A DNA stretch of 6,202 nt from Deltaproteobacteria bacterium (GTDB lineage: Bacteria > Desulfobacterota > Desulfobacteria > Desulfobacterales > SURF-7): positions 1-6,202 of the forward strand of contig JAFDJC010000191.1 in assembly GCA_019307665.1 (NCBI GenBank), written 5' to 3'. The notes beneath the pieces were generated by a model, which saw only the letters and a program-made list of their open reading frames with translations, was not told where the DNA came from and made no database searches. This document shows, in pieces, positions 1 to 4,966 of the stretch. The translations under genes were made by a program, and so were the position numbers. The stretch's first letter is position 1. Every line of letters begins with the position of its first letter.

Positions 1-523
1 CGATGATGTCACCGGTATATAACAGCTCATAGGCTTTTGAGGGGCCTACGATCCGGGGCAGGCAAAGAATACCGCCGATATCCGGGATCAGCCCCCGAAG
101 TACAAAAATTTCACCAAACCGCGCCGTTTCAGAAGCAACCCGGATGTCGCACATTAAAGCCAAATCCATACCCCAGCCCACGGCCGGGCCATTCACCGCG
201 GCAATTACAGGTTTTACCATGCTCATTAACAGGGCGGCAGCAGGAGTGGGTTTTGCCCGTACCTGCAATTTTTCATATTCTTTTCGTTGCTGCTGCCTGT
301 CGGAATCCAGCATGACCTGTTTGACATCGTCACCGGAACAGAAACCTTTGCCGGCACCGGTGATGATAACCACTCTGATATCATGATCGGTATCGGCCTC
401 TGTTAATGCGGTTTCAAGCTCTTGATAGGTCTGCATCGTTAACGCATTTCTGGCTTCAGGACGGTTTAAGGTTAGGGTAGCGATGTTGTTTTCCTTTTCA
501 TAGATAATGTCTTTAAATGCCAT
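1..523 (-). CDS. Enoyl-CoA hydratase/isomerase (crotonase) family protein, 3' end outside window
   Basis: The minus-strand frame is open from the ATG at 523 to the window edge (174 residues), which is why it has no stop here; crotonases are usually ~260 residues. Visible family marks: the N-terminal strand ending LTLNRPEARNAL (residues 17-28), first oxyanion-hole region GKGFCSGDD (58-66), second oxyanion-hole region GPAVGWG (112-118), then FG...RGLIPDIGG (136-151). By alignment from memory with rat mitochondrial hydratase, the two catalytic glutamates (E144, E164) correspond to Asp120 and Phe140, so ordinary water addition to 2-enoyl-CoA is doubtful; isomerase, hydrolase or another crotonase chemistry is possible. 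Two ATGs are adjacent (526 and 523); GGAG at 531-534 lies 7 bases from the second and 4 from the first, so 523 is preferred. It is transcribed divergently from the acyl-CoA synthetase-like gene at 831. Family is sure, substrate is not. Confidence 0.93.
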   Translation of the reverse strand, partial: MAFKDIIYEKENNIATLTLNRPEARNALTMQTYQELETALTEADTDHDIRVVIITGAGKGFCSGDDVKQVMLDSDRQQQRKEYEKLQVRAKPTPAAALLMSMVKPVIAAVNGPAVGWGMDLALMCDIRVASETARFGEIFVLRGLIPDIGGILCLPRIVGPSKAYELLYTGDII

Positions 524-552
524 CATTTTTCTCCTTTTTCGCCTTCATTGGC

Positions 553-582
553 CTTGAACAAAAATGAACTTTTTTCAAAGGT
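553..582. repeat. Dispersed 30-base repeat, copy A
   Basis: This stretch begins CTTGAACAAAAAT and ends TTTTTCAAAGGT. It matches 3105-3134 at 28 of 30 positions in the same orientation. Each copy is itself an imperfect palindrome (TTGAA near one end, TTCAA near the other), and each is followed by an ACCGG-containing stem-like stretch. Copy A lies just upstream of the crotonase gene and copy B just downstream of vapC, so it is an intergenic repeat and not part of a gene. Confidence 0.7.
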
Positions 583-686
583 CTCACCGGTTTGGAGAGT
601 AGAATTAAACGTATAGAAATCAATAGCATCTTTAGCCTTTGAATACAAATGAAAGAAAAAACAACCCATTCTTCTATTTATGATTG

Positions 687-702
687 ACAATTTAAACATT
701 GT
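687..702. promoter_or_regulatory. Candidate operator palindrome between divergent genes
   Basis: ACAAT, six bases, ATTGT form a perfect 5+5 inverted repeat that overlaps the hexamer TTGACA (684-689). The position between two divergent acyl-CoA genes would suit a TetR- or GntR-type regulator of fatty acid metabolism, but the arms are short and AT-rich and could be chance. Confidence 0.25.
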
Positions 703-757
703 AATCCAAATATACCCTTTTATATTTTGTTGAAGCGAAATAGAAACCGTATTCCCT

Positions 758-775
758 CCCGCCTTGCGAGACGGG
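758..775. repeat. GC hairpin in leader of the acyl-CoA synthetase-like gene
   Basis: CCCGCCT (758-764), loop TGCG, and AGACGGG (769-775) pair at six of seven positions. The hairpin stands out in a very AT-rich spacer, 55 bases before the ATG at 831. It has no T-run, so it is not a terminator. It resembles a REP-type palindrome or a leader stem. Confidence 0.45.
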
Positions 776-830
776 GGACTTCAATTAAACCTGATATGCT
801 AAAGAGCCTTAATAGAAACAGGAGCTGATT

Positions 831-2264
831 ATGCCTTCTCAAGCGACACCGGATTTAAACAGATTGTTCTACCCAAAAACCATAGCAGTAGTGGGTGCTA
901 CTCCGAAAAGAGGATTCGTGTGGTCAAGTGGTAATGCTTATATTAACGGGTGTATAAAACAAAGTTACCGGGGTAAAATATTCCCGGTACACCCCAGTGC
1001 AAAAACCATTCTCGGATTTAAGTGTTATCGAAACGTTCGTAAAATTCCAGAGGAAATTGACCTGGTCATTTTTTGTGTTCCATTTTCGGCTGCTCTTGAA
1101 GTAATGGAAGACTGCGCGGAAAGAGGTGTAAAATTCGTTCATCTGCTTACCGCGGGTTTTAGTGAGACCGGCAGGGATGATTATGCCGATGTCGAAAAGC
1201 AGCTTGTTACCACGGCACGAAATGCCGGTATCAGAGTCGTCGGGCCAAATTGCATGGGACTGTACTGTCCTGAAGGGGGGCTTGCCTGGAACGGTGACCT
1301 GCCGGATAAAATCGGAACTGTCGGGCTGTTTTCACAAAGTGGCCAATTGGCCAACATGATTGTGTATATGGGCATACCCCAAGACGTGTATTTTAACAAG
1401 GTGGTCAGCTTCGGAAACGCATGCGACTTACAAGCCCATGATTTTTTGAACTACATGGCCCAAGATCAAAAAACGCAGATTCTAAGCGCCTATATAGAAG
1501 GTGTGACGTCTGGTAGGGAGTTTTTTGAAGCAGCCAAAAAAATTACAAGAGAAAAGCCGTTGGTCGTGTGGAAAGGCGGCCAGACCGAAGGCGGTTCCAG
1601 GGCAACGCAATCGCACACAGCCGCCATGGCCGGTTCGTTTCAGCTCTGGGAGTCCATGTGCCGGCAGGCGGGTATTATTTCCGTCAATTCCATTGCTGAA
1701 ATGGTACATACCATTTCAGCCTTGAAACGGATGTCGACTCCCAAAGGCACTCGTGTAGCGATTCTCGGGGGGGCAGGTGGCGGTAGTGTGACAATGACGG
1801 ACATAGCAGAAAAAGAGGGTCTCAGTGTCCCTCATCTGTCGGATAATACGATACAGCGCCTTGAGGAATTTATACCGTTACAGGGGAGCAGTGCGAAAAA
1901 TCCGCTTGACATTTTACCACACTTAAGAAGCAAAGAAACTTTTGAAAATTTGATGGCATTATTGAAGGAAGACAGTAAAATCGATGCACTTATTTTCGCT
2001 TTAAATCTTGTTTGGATTTACCGGGAAATGGGGCGGATTGGAGTGAATATGTATCTCCGGATGATGGTCAAATCCAAAGAGTGGTTGGAAAAACCGATGT
2101 TTTTGGTATTGGAGGCACTTCAGAATGTAGAAATGGTCTCATTACATCAAGAAGGGGAAGAATGGCTGGTTAAACATGGTGTGGCAACCTTTCCCTCATT
2201 TGAAATCGCTGCCCGTATTTTAAAGTATTTGAAACAGTATAACGATTTTTTAAATAATGACTGA
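831..2264 (+). CDS. Acetate--CoA ligase (ADP-forming) alpha-subunit-like, CoA-binding protein
   Basis: This 477-residue protein has the layout of the alpha subunit of ADP-forming acyl-CoA synthetases (NDP-forming acyl-CoA synthetase superfamily, related to succinyl-CoA synthetase alpha). A Rossmann CoA-binding domain starts at IAVVGATPKRG (18-28). GPNCMG (138-143) and FSQSGQLA (167-174) open the succinyl-CoA ligase-like flavodoxin domains, followed by SFGNACDL (193-200), YIEGV (221-225) and SHTAAMAG (261-268). His262 is at the place of the phosphohistidine that carries phosphate between acyl phosphate and ADP. A third domain begins near GGAGGGS (313-319). The family reaction is acyl-CoA + ADP + Pi to acid + CoA + ATP, in the cytoplasm. 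The length fits an alpha subunit alone; the ATP-grasp beta part is neither fused nor adjacent. AGGAG (820-824) lies 6 bases before the ATG. The neighbouring crotonase gene suggests acyl-CoA metabolism. Confidence 0.9.
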   Translation: MPSQATPDLNRLFYPKTIAVVGATPKRGFVWSSGNAYINGCIKQSYRGKIFPVHPSAKTILGFKCYRNVRKIPEEIDLVIFCVPFSAALEVMEDCAERGVKFVHLLTAGFSETGRDDYADVEKQLVTTARNAGIRVVGPNCMGLYCPEGGLAWNGDLPDKIGTVGLFSQSGQLANMIVYMGIPQDVYFNKVVSFGNACDLQAHDFLNYMAQDQKTQILSAYIEGVTSGREFFEAAKKITREKPLVVWKGGQTEGGSRATQSHTAAMAGSFQLWESMCRQAGIISVNSIAEMVHTISALKRMSTPKGTRVAILGGAGGGSVTMTDIAEKEGLSVPHLSDNTIQRLEEFIPLQGSSAKNPLDILPHLRSKETFENLMALLKEDSKIDALIFALNLVWIYREMGRIGVNMYLRMMVKSKEWLEKPMFLVLEALQNVEMVSLHQEGEEWLVKHGVATFPSFEIAARILKYLKQYNDFLNND

Positions 2265-2265
2265 C

Positions 2266-2284
2266 CGAAAACTGCCGATTTTCG
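2266..2284. terminator. Weak hairpin between convergent genes
   Basis: CGAAAA (2266-2271) and TTTTCG (2279-2284) form a 6-bp stem with a 7-base loop in the 35-base gap between the converging stops at 2264 and 2300. It could end transcription from either side, but the stem is short, AT-rich and without a clean T-run. Confidence 0.3.
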
Positions 2285-2299
2285 TAATTTTCGCCCGCC

Positions 2300-2806
2300 T
2301 TATCCCATTTTTTTTATGATGGTGTTAAGGATATCTTTTTGATACTGGGTCAGGTTCTTAAACTTTATTCCAAAACCGTCTTTTTCAACACGGACAATCT
2401 CACCCGCGAATTTAAAAGGAATCTGCTCTTCAGACAGGGAAAAGCTTTGAGTGATTTCATCTCCGACTTCAAATGTGTGGTTGGTCTGAACGTACACGCC
2501 GCCTTCACCGAGGTCTTTAACAAAATTTTGATAGGCACGATCTTTGACAACATAATCTGTTGTAATGAGGCATTCTTTTCTCGGAAAAATTCTTTTGCCG
2601 AGAATTAGTTCTTCCATCTGCCCAACAAGGTTTTGCTGCTCATTTTCCGGCATATCAACAATGAGTTTATACAGCAGTGAAGTTAAGTGGTCAGCGGCCA
2701 GTCGCTGTAACAGTCCCATTTGTTTGTTTTTCGGCATTGAATCGACCAGCTCAAAGAGATGGGAGATGATTTCATATTTTTTTAATTTTTGATCGGATTC
2801 AGTCAT
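2300..2806 (-). CDS. PilZ-domain protein (putative cyclic di-GMP receptor)
   Basis: This protein of 168 residues has two parts. Residues 1-70 are charged and helix-prone, with two similar segments (DSMPKNKQ at 22-29, DMPENEQQ at 51-58) that may be a small internal duplication. Residues 72-152 are a PilZ beta-barrel. The cyclic di-GMP-binding arginine motif RxxxR is present as RIFPR (72-76). The second motif, normally D/NxSxxG, reads DLGEGG (98-103), so Ser is replaced by Gly; this alters but need not abolish binding. PilZ proteins translate cyclic di-GMP levels into changes of motility, exopolysaccharide or gene expression; no partner is visible here. AAAGG lies about 8 bases before the ATG at 2806. 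It converges on the acyl-CoA synthetase-like gene and appears monocistronic. The unusual structured spacer 2807-3070 is directly upstream and might be its leader. Confidence 0.88.
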   Translation of the reverse strand: MTESDQKLKKYEIISHLFELVDSMPKNKQMGLLQRLAADHLTSLLYKLIVDMPENEQQNLVGQMEELILGKRIFPRKECLITTDYVVKDRAYQNFVKDLGEGGVYVQTNHTFEVGDEITQSFSLSEEQIPFKFAGEIVRVEKDGFGIKFKNLTQYQKDILNTIIKKMG

Positions 2807-2852
2807 AAATAGACCTTTTTAATCACGATGCATTTATGGACTTACTTAAATC

Positions 2853-3034
2853 CTGAAACTTTGAGTTTGCCAGTTCAGTGGTTTGCTCTCAATTGAAATG
2901 ACCGTAATGAAATCATAGCATATGTTAGCATCATTGGTCAAATTTTTTAATAAACTACCACCCGTATAGCGGGTGGCTTTCTTTTCCCGCAAAGCGGGAA
3001 AAAGGGGGGGCACGCCAGTGCCTCAAAGTTTCAG
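2853..3034. repeat. Perfect 13-base inverted repeat enclosing 156 bases
   Basis: The arms CTGAAACTTTGAG and CTCAAAGTTTCAG are exact reverse complements. Flanking bases do not extend the pairing well and I see no target-site duplication outside the arms. They may be terminal repeats of a small non-autonomous element or the closing helix of an RNA. Confidence 0.75.
2958..3022. repeat. Three tandem GC hairpins
   Basis: The hairpins are CCACCCG-TATAG-CGGGTGG (7 bp), TTTTCCCGC-AAA-GCGGGAAAA (9 bp) and GGCAC-GCCA-GTGCC (5 bp, extendable to 7 with a G-T pair). All stems listed are perfect, with loops of 3 to 5 bases, and spacing is under 10 bases. The first resembles hairpins bound by IS200/IS605 and REP-associated tyrosine transposases, but no such transposase gene is in the window. 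Confidence 0.75.
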
Positions 3035-3040
3035 TTTTAT

Positions 3041-3067
3041 CCCGGTGCGAAGCGCCGGGTTTTTTTT
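3041..3067 (+). terminator. Strong intrinsic terminator
   Basis: CCCGGTGC, loop GAA, GCGCCGGG (8-bp stem with one G-T wobble) is followed at once by eight T. The minus strand lacks a T-run after the stem, so it acts on plus-strand transcripts. No protein gene on that strand is close enough to need it, since the nearest ends at 2264 and has a PilZ gene opposed to it. Confidence 0.8.
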
Positions 3068-3104
3068 AAAACAATAAATTATGCCGCTTAACAATTCTCA
3101 GTTT

Positions 3105-3134
3105 CTTGAACAAAAATTAACATTTTTCAAAGGT
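3105..3134. repeat. Dispersed 30-base repeat, copy B
   Basis: It matches 553-582 at 28 of 30 positions, in the same orientation, 2.5 kb away. Here it is followed by a perfect 6-bp stem, GTTTCC (3133-3138) with GGAAAC (3150-3155), near the 3' end of vapC. Confidence 0.7.
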
Positions 3135-3170
3135 TTCCAATGGTAAACCGGAAACAAAGGTCATATTTTA

Positions 3171-3632
3171 TCAAGTATCAAAGGAGAGGGCAAAATTTCC
3201 GGGGATAGCTTTTTTAAAGTGAGTGTCATTTGAAATAAATAATTCCACACCATTTGCTAAACCCGAAGCTATTATCAGGCTGTCGGTAGTCCTTAATTTT
3301 GACCAGTTGATCAGGTTGTTTCTTCCGATGCGATCTAAAACACCCGCAGTTATTTCCTGACAAGAAATGTTTGGAAAATTTATAAGATAATTTTTAACAT
3401 CCTGGGCAAGTTGGTGATGTCCTTTTTTTATAGGCCCCTGCATAACTTCCGCAACCGAAACGACCGATAAGACAGCAGACGCGTCACCCATTTCAATCAT
3501 TTCAAATATTAATCTGGAAAGAGGTTCATAGGGTTGTATCATGTCTGTTAAATAAATTATGATATTGGTATCAAGCAATATTTTCTTTCCGTTTATTCTT
3601 TTTTTAAGCGCCGAAGGTGTAATTAATTTCAT
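3171..3632 (-). CDS. vapC: VapC-type PIN-domain ribonuclease toxin
   Basis: This 153-residue protein carries a full set of PIN acidic residues: Asp21 in LLDTNIIIYL (19-28), Glu62 in SVAEVM (59-64), Asp117 in RTTDSLIIA (114-122) and Asp136 in FISNDTHF (132-139). PIN toxins use these to bind Mg2+ or Mn2+ and cut RNA, often initiator tRNA or rRNA; the target here cannot be read. The length is slightly above the usual 130-140 because of ~17 residues before the first strand. Its ATG overlaps the antitoxin stop by four bases (ATGA, 3629-3632), so translation is coupled; GGAAAGA just before it can serve as ribosome binding site. It is the second gene of a two-gene operon with the AbrB-type antitoxin, whose product should bind and block it. 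No obvious terminator with a T-run follows. Confidence 0.93.
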   Translation of the reverse strand: MKLITPSALKKRINGKKILLDTNIIIYLTDMIQPYEPLSRLIFEMIEMGDASAVLSVVSVAEVMQGPIKKGHHQLAQDVKNYLINFPNISCQEITAGVLDRIGRNNLINWSKLRTTDSLIIASGLANGVELFISNDTHFKKAIPGNFALSFDT

Positions 3633-3868
3633 TGCTCTTTCCGTTCCTCATCAATATATGCTTTGATTTCATCGGGACTTCTGCCAAAACTCTGCGCCGT
3701 CAACCCTGCCAATTTTTTGGTAAAAGAATTTATCGGCTGTAAAATAATTTTATTTTCTTCCTTGTGTAATAAGATTTTTGTGCCCGGTTTTATGTTCATT
3801 TCTTTCCGGATGCGGGCAGGCAAAACAATGTAGCCCCTATTTGAAACTGTTACATTAGTTGATTCCAT
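3629..3868 (-). CDS. vapB: VapB-type antitoxin with AbrB/MazE (SpoVT-AbrB) DNA-binding domain
   Basis: The protein is 79 residues from the ATG at 3868. A TTG six bases earlier is in frame, but the AGGGG (3877-3881) lies 8 bases from this ATG and only 2 from the TTG. Residues ~4-45 form the swapped-hairpin AbrB domain, with VSNRGYIVLPARIRKEM (8-24) followed by IKPGTKILL (26-34). The C-terminal ~35 residues are helical and charged and would wrap around the toxin. Its role is to neutralise VapC and, with it, repress the operon. The stop overlaps the toxin start. A promoter sits at 3900-3927, with AT-rich direct repeats (TTAAAAT and CTAAAAT) between and over its elements that could be the operator. 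Confidence 0.92.
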   Translation of the reverse strand: MESTNVTVSNRGYIVLPARIRKEMNIKPGTKILLHKEENKIILQPINSFTKKLAGLTAQSFGRSPDEIKAYIDEERKEQ

Positions 3869-3899
3869 ATGCAAAACCCCTTTTTATGTGTTAAATTAT

Positions 3900-3927
3900 A
3901 TTTTAGCAGCATTTTAATATATGTCAA
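3900..3927 (-). promoter_or_regulatory. vapBC promoter
   Basis: On the minus strand a perfect TTGACA (3927-3922), a 16-base spacer and TAAAAT (3905-3900) precede the vapB start by about 30 bases. A TATAAT (3900-3895) adjoins it but is spaced 21 bases from the -35. Direct repeats TTAAAAT and CTAAAAT inside the spacer and -10 are a plausible autoregulation site. Confidence 0.6.
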
Positions 3928-4127
3928 ACAAAAATGGTGATAAGGGCAAGGGCTTGCCTGATAGTTCGCAGCTCATGGCTTATCATCTTTAATGCGCCAT
4001 CAGATTGTCCATGTTTTTTCTTTAAAAATATGTTTACGTACCGCTCTTTAAAGGATTTGCTTTAATTTCAGGGTGTGAAACTGGAGATTTTCTATATTAA
4101 CCAAATTTTTTGACGGTGCAATTTCAC

Positions 4128-4156
4128 TTGCATTTTTTTCCAATATAAGTTAGAAA
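4128..4156 (+). promoter_or_regulatory. Possible promoter of tRNA-Leu
   Basis: TTGCAT (4128-4133), a 17-base spacer and TAGAAA (4151-4156) would start transcription about 10 bases before the tRNA. TATAAG at 4144-4149 is a better -10 but has no matching -35. Either is plausible. Confidence 0.4.
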
Positions 4157-4173
4157 ACCCTCACTTTTAAATT

Positions 4174-4261
4174 GCCTGGGTGGCGGAAATGGTAGACGCA
4201 AGGGACTTAAAATCCCTCGGGGCTTGTCCCTGTGCGAGTTCAATTCTCGCCCTAGGCACCA
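4174..4261 (+). tRNA. tRNA-Leu (anticodon UAA)
   Basis: The acceptor strands GCCTGGG (4174-4180) and CCTAGGC (4251-4257) pair fully with one G-T. The anticodon stem AGGGA/TCCCT encloses loop CTTAAAA (4206-4212), giving anticodon TAA (4208-4210). A long class II variable arm (CGGGGCTTGTCCC) is present as expected for Leu. The T arm is GCGAG-TTCAATT-CTCGC (4234-4250). The 3' CCA is encoded (4259-4261). The gene is whole; its 3' end is the likely att site of the element remnant that follows. Confidence 0.97.
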
Positions 4262-4270
4262 TAAAATCAA

Positions 4271-4302
4271 GGGGTTAGCCATTTTGGTTAACTCCTTTTT
4301 TT
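4271..4302 (+). terminator. Intrinsic terminator of tRNA-Leu
   Basis: GGGGTTAGCC (4271-4280) pairs with GGTTAACTCC (4286-4295) with two G-T wobbles, followed by seven T. It starts ten bases after the tRNA. The stop codon of the integrase remnant on the other strand (4275-4277) lies inside its stem. Confidence 0.75.
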
Positions 4303-4448
4303 ATGCCGAATTGGTGGACTGTGCTTGAAATTGTGTCTATTTGGGATTTTAGGTAGGCTTCCTGCTTTTGAGCGGCGAGTTTAAGATCAGCATCATTGAC
4401 AATGTTGTATCTGTCAAACACGGACCGGGTTTTATGGCCGGATATCCG
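4275..4448 (-). pseudogene. 3' remnant of a tyrosine recombinase (integrase)
   Basis: Reading the minus strand from 4448, about 57 codons run to a TAA at 4275-4277. They start RISGHKTRSVFDRYNIV and continue through DADLKLAAQKQEAYL, a typical C-terminus of a site-specific tyrosine integrase. The active-site His/Trp position (H of SGH) and the nucleophile Tyr (Y of DRYN) are kept; everything before, including the catalytic Arg, Lys and HxxR, is missing. It has no start codon and its upstream sequence is the 5' part of a primase gene in another frame, so it is a deletion product. Position directly behind tRNA-Leu and pointing towards it is the usual place for an integrase of an island or satellite inserted in that tRNA. 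Confidence 0.85.
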
Positions 4449-4719
4449 TAAGTTGTTTCAGACTTTCGGGTCCATCTGGAAGGTCAACATCAAGGACAAA
4501 AAAACCAGGTCTTTTACCTGTGGGTATTCCAACGTTTGCATTCGGCCACTTTGTCCACCATTGGCGGATCTGTTGTTCATCAATAGTGGCGTCATAAAAA
4601 CCATTTTCCGTCATTGGCGTCTTGTTCTGATTGCAGGGGAATATCGGCCATCCCCGTTTTGTGTATTCAAGCGCCGCGACAAGCATCATTTTTTCCGTGG
4701 ATGTTTGTATTCTTTGCAT
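4432..4719 (-). pseudogene. Truncated primase-polymerase (bifunctional DNA primase/polymerase N-terminal domain)
   Basis: The frame codes for 95 residues. Residues 12-91 match the start of the archaeo-eukaryotic prim-pol domain found in plasmids and phage satellites: LEYTKRGWPIFPC (17-29), the DATIDEQQIRQWW region (43-55), VGIPTGKRPG (63-72) and the catalytic metal-binding FFVLDVDLPDG (73-83) with Asp77 and Asp79. An intact domain is about 170-200 residues and is usually followed by a helicase. Here it stops at ...KQLTDIRP, where the sequence switches to the integrase tail in another frame, so the later conserved His and the helicase are lost and the product cannot be active. ATG 4719 is 4 bases after the upstream stop; ATGs at 4689/4686, preceded by GGAAAAA, are an equally good start and fit the domain border better. 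Confidence 0.82.
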
Positions 4720-4723
4720 CAGT

Positions 4724-4966
4724 TTATCGAATCACCCTTTTGTTTTGTTTGATAAAGTCCTCAAGATCCTGCACATCTATATATTGCTTCCGGCCACCAG
4801 GGAACTGCACTACTGGAATTTGCCCGGACCAGACCCTTTCCCTCATTGCCCATACCGTTAACCCCAGGTAGTTTGCCGCCTGTTTTAATGGTAATAAGCG
4901 TGGGCTCGAAGGACTGCCAGTCCCTTGCGCCGTTTTATTTCTTATTATTCCAATATGTTTTGCCAT
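4724..4966 (-). CDS. Excisionase-like helix-turn-helix protein
   Basis: The 80-residue product carries a MerR-like winged HTH of the excisionase/AlpA type at residues 23-76: LLPLKQAANYLGLTVWAMRE (24-43), then SGQIPVVQFPGGRKQYI (47-63) and VQDLEDFIKQNK (65-76). The first ~20 residues are poorly conserved-looking. Such proteins in integrated elements act as recombination directionality factors or as activators of the element's genes; which one applies is unknown. The ATG at 4966 has no good ribosome binding site and overlaps the end of the preceding broken gene (stop 4935-4937) by about 30 bases, so it was probably translated by coupling. It lies 4 bases before the truncated primase gene, so both would be in one operon. 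This gene itself appears intact. Confidence 0.75.
   Translation of the reverse strand: MAKHIGIIRNKTAQGTGSPSSPRLLPLKQAANYLGLTVWAMRERVWSGQIPVVQFPGGRKQYIDVQDLEDFIKQNKRVIR

Larger units (their letters stand above)
527..830. other. Divergent intergenic region, no gene
   Basis: This 304-base AT-rich spacer separates two divergent acyl-CoA genes and must hold promoters for both. I see no open frame worth calling. It holds one copy of a 30-base dispersed repeat (553-582), a short palindrome ACAAT-N6-ATTGT (687-702) overlapping a TTGACA hexamer (684-689) that has no good -10 at normal spacing, and a GC hairpin at 758-775 in the leader of the plus-strand gene. Confidence 0.8.
2853..3067 (+). ncRNA. 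Candidate structured RNA or palindromic element ending in a terminator
   Basis: CTGAAACTTTGAG (2853-2865) and CTCAAAGTTTCAG (3022-3034) are perfect reverse complements and could close a long helix. Inside lie TGACC-gt-AATG pairing with CATTGGTCA (2899-2909 with 2932-2940), CCACCCG/CGGGTGG (2958-2976), TTTTCCCGC/GCGGGAAAA (2982-3002) and GGCAC/GTGCC (3009-3022). A terminator follows at 3041-3067. The T-run points to plus-strand transcription, yet there is no plus-strand gene upstream after 2264. A possible promoter TTGAAA-N17-TAGCAT (2893-2921) would start inside the closing arms. I match it to no known RNA class. Alternatives are a MITE or REP-like element with terminal repeats, or, read on the minus strand, a leader RNA of the PilZ gene. 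Confidence 0.4.
2807..3170. other. Gene-free spacer rich in palindromes
   Basis: No protein-coding frame is supported. In order it holds a 13-base inverted repeat arm (2853-2865), an imperfect stem (2899-2940), three compact hairpins (2958-2976, 2982-3002, 3009-3022), the second arm (3022-3034), a strong plus-strand terminator (3041-3067), a dispersed repeat copy (3105-3134) and a small stem (3133-3155) next to the vapC stop. Confidence 0.85.
3875..4173. other. Spacer between vapBC and tRNA-Leu
   Basis: It holds the vapBC promoter at its left end and the probable tRNA promoter at its right end. I see no coding frame or clear repeat in the remainder. Confidence 0.75.

Noticed and set aside
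37..386. Plus-strand open frames at the left edge
   Set aside because: They lie opposite the clear crotonase frame and have no family features.
924..1725. Several 65-75 residue frames on both strands inside 831-2264
   Set aside because: They are shadows of the acyl-CoA synthetase-like gene, without ribosome binding sites or domain features.
2339..2792. Frames overlapping the PilZ gene
   Set aside because: They are shadows in other frames; the PilZ motifs fix the real frame.
2853..3034. Retron-like msr/msd RNA (inverted repeats flanking hairpins)
   Set aside because: No reverse transcriptase gene is anywhere near; the layout alone is not enough.
2958..3059. CRISPR-like array
   Set aside because: The hairpins differ in sequence and have no regular repeat-spacer spacing.
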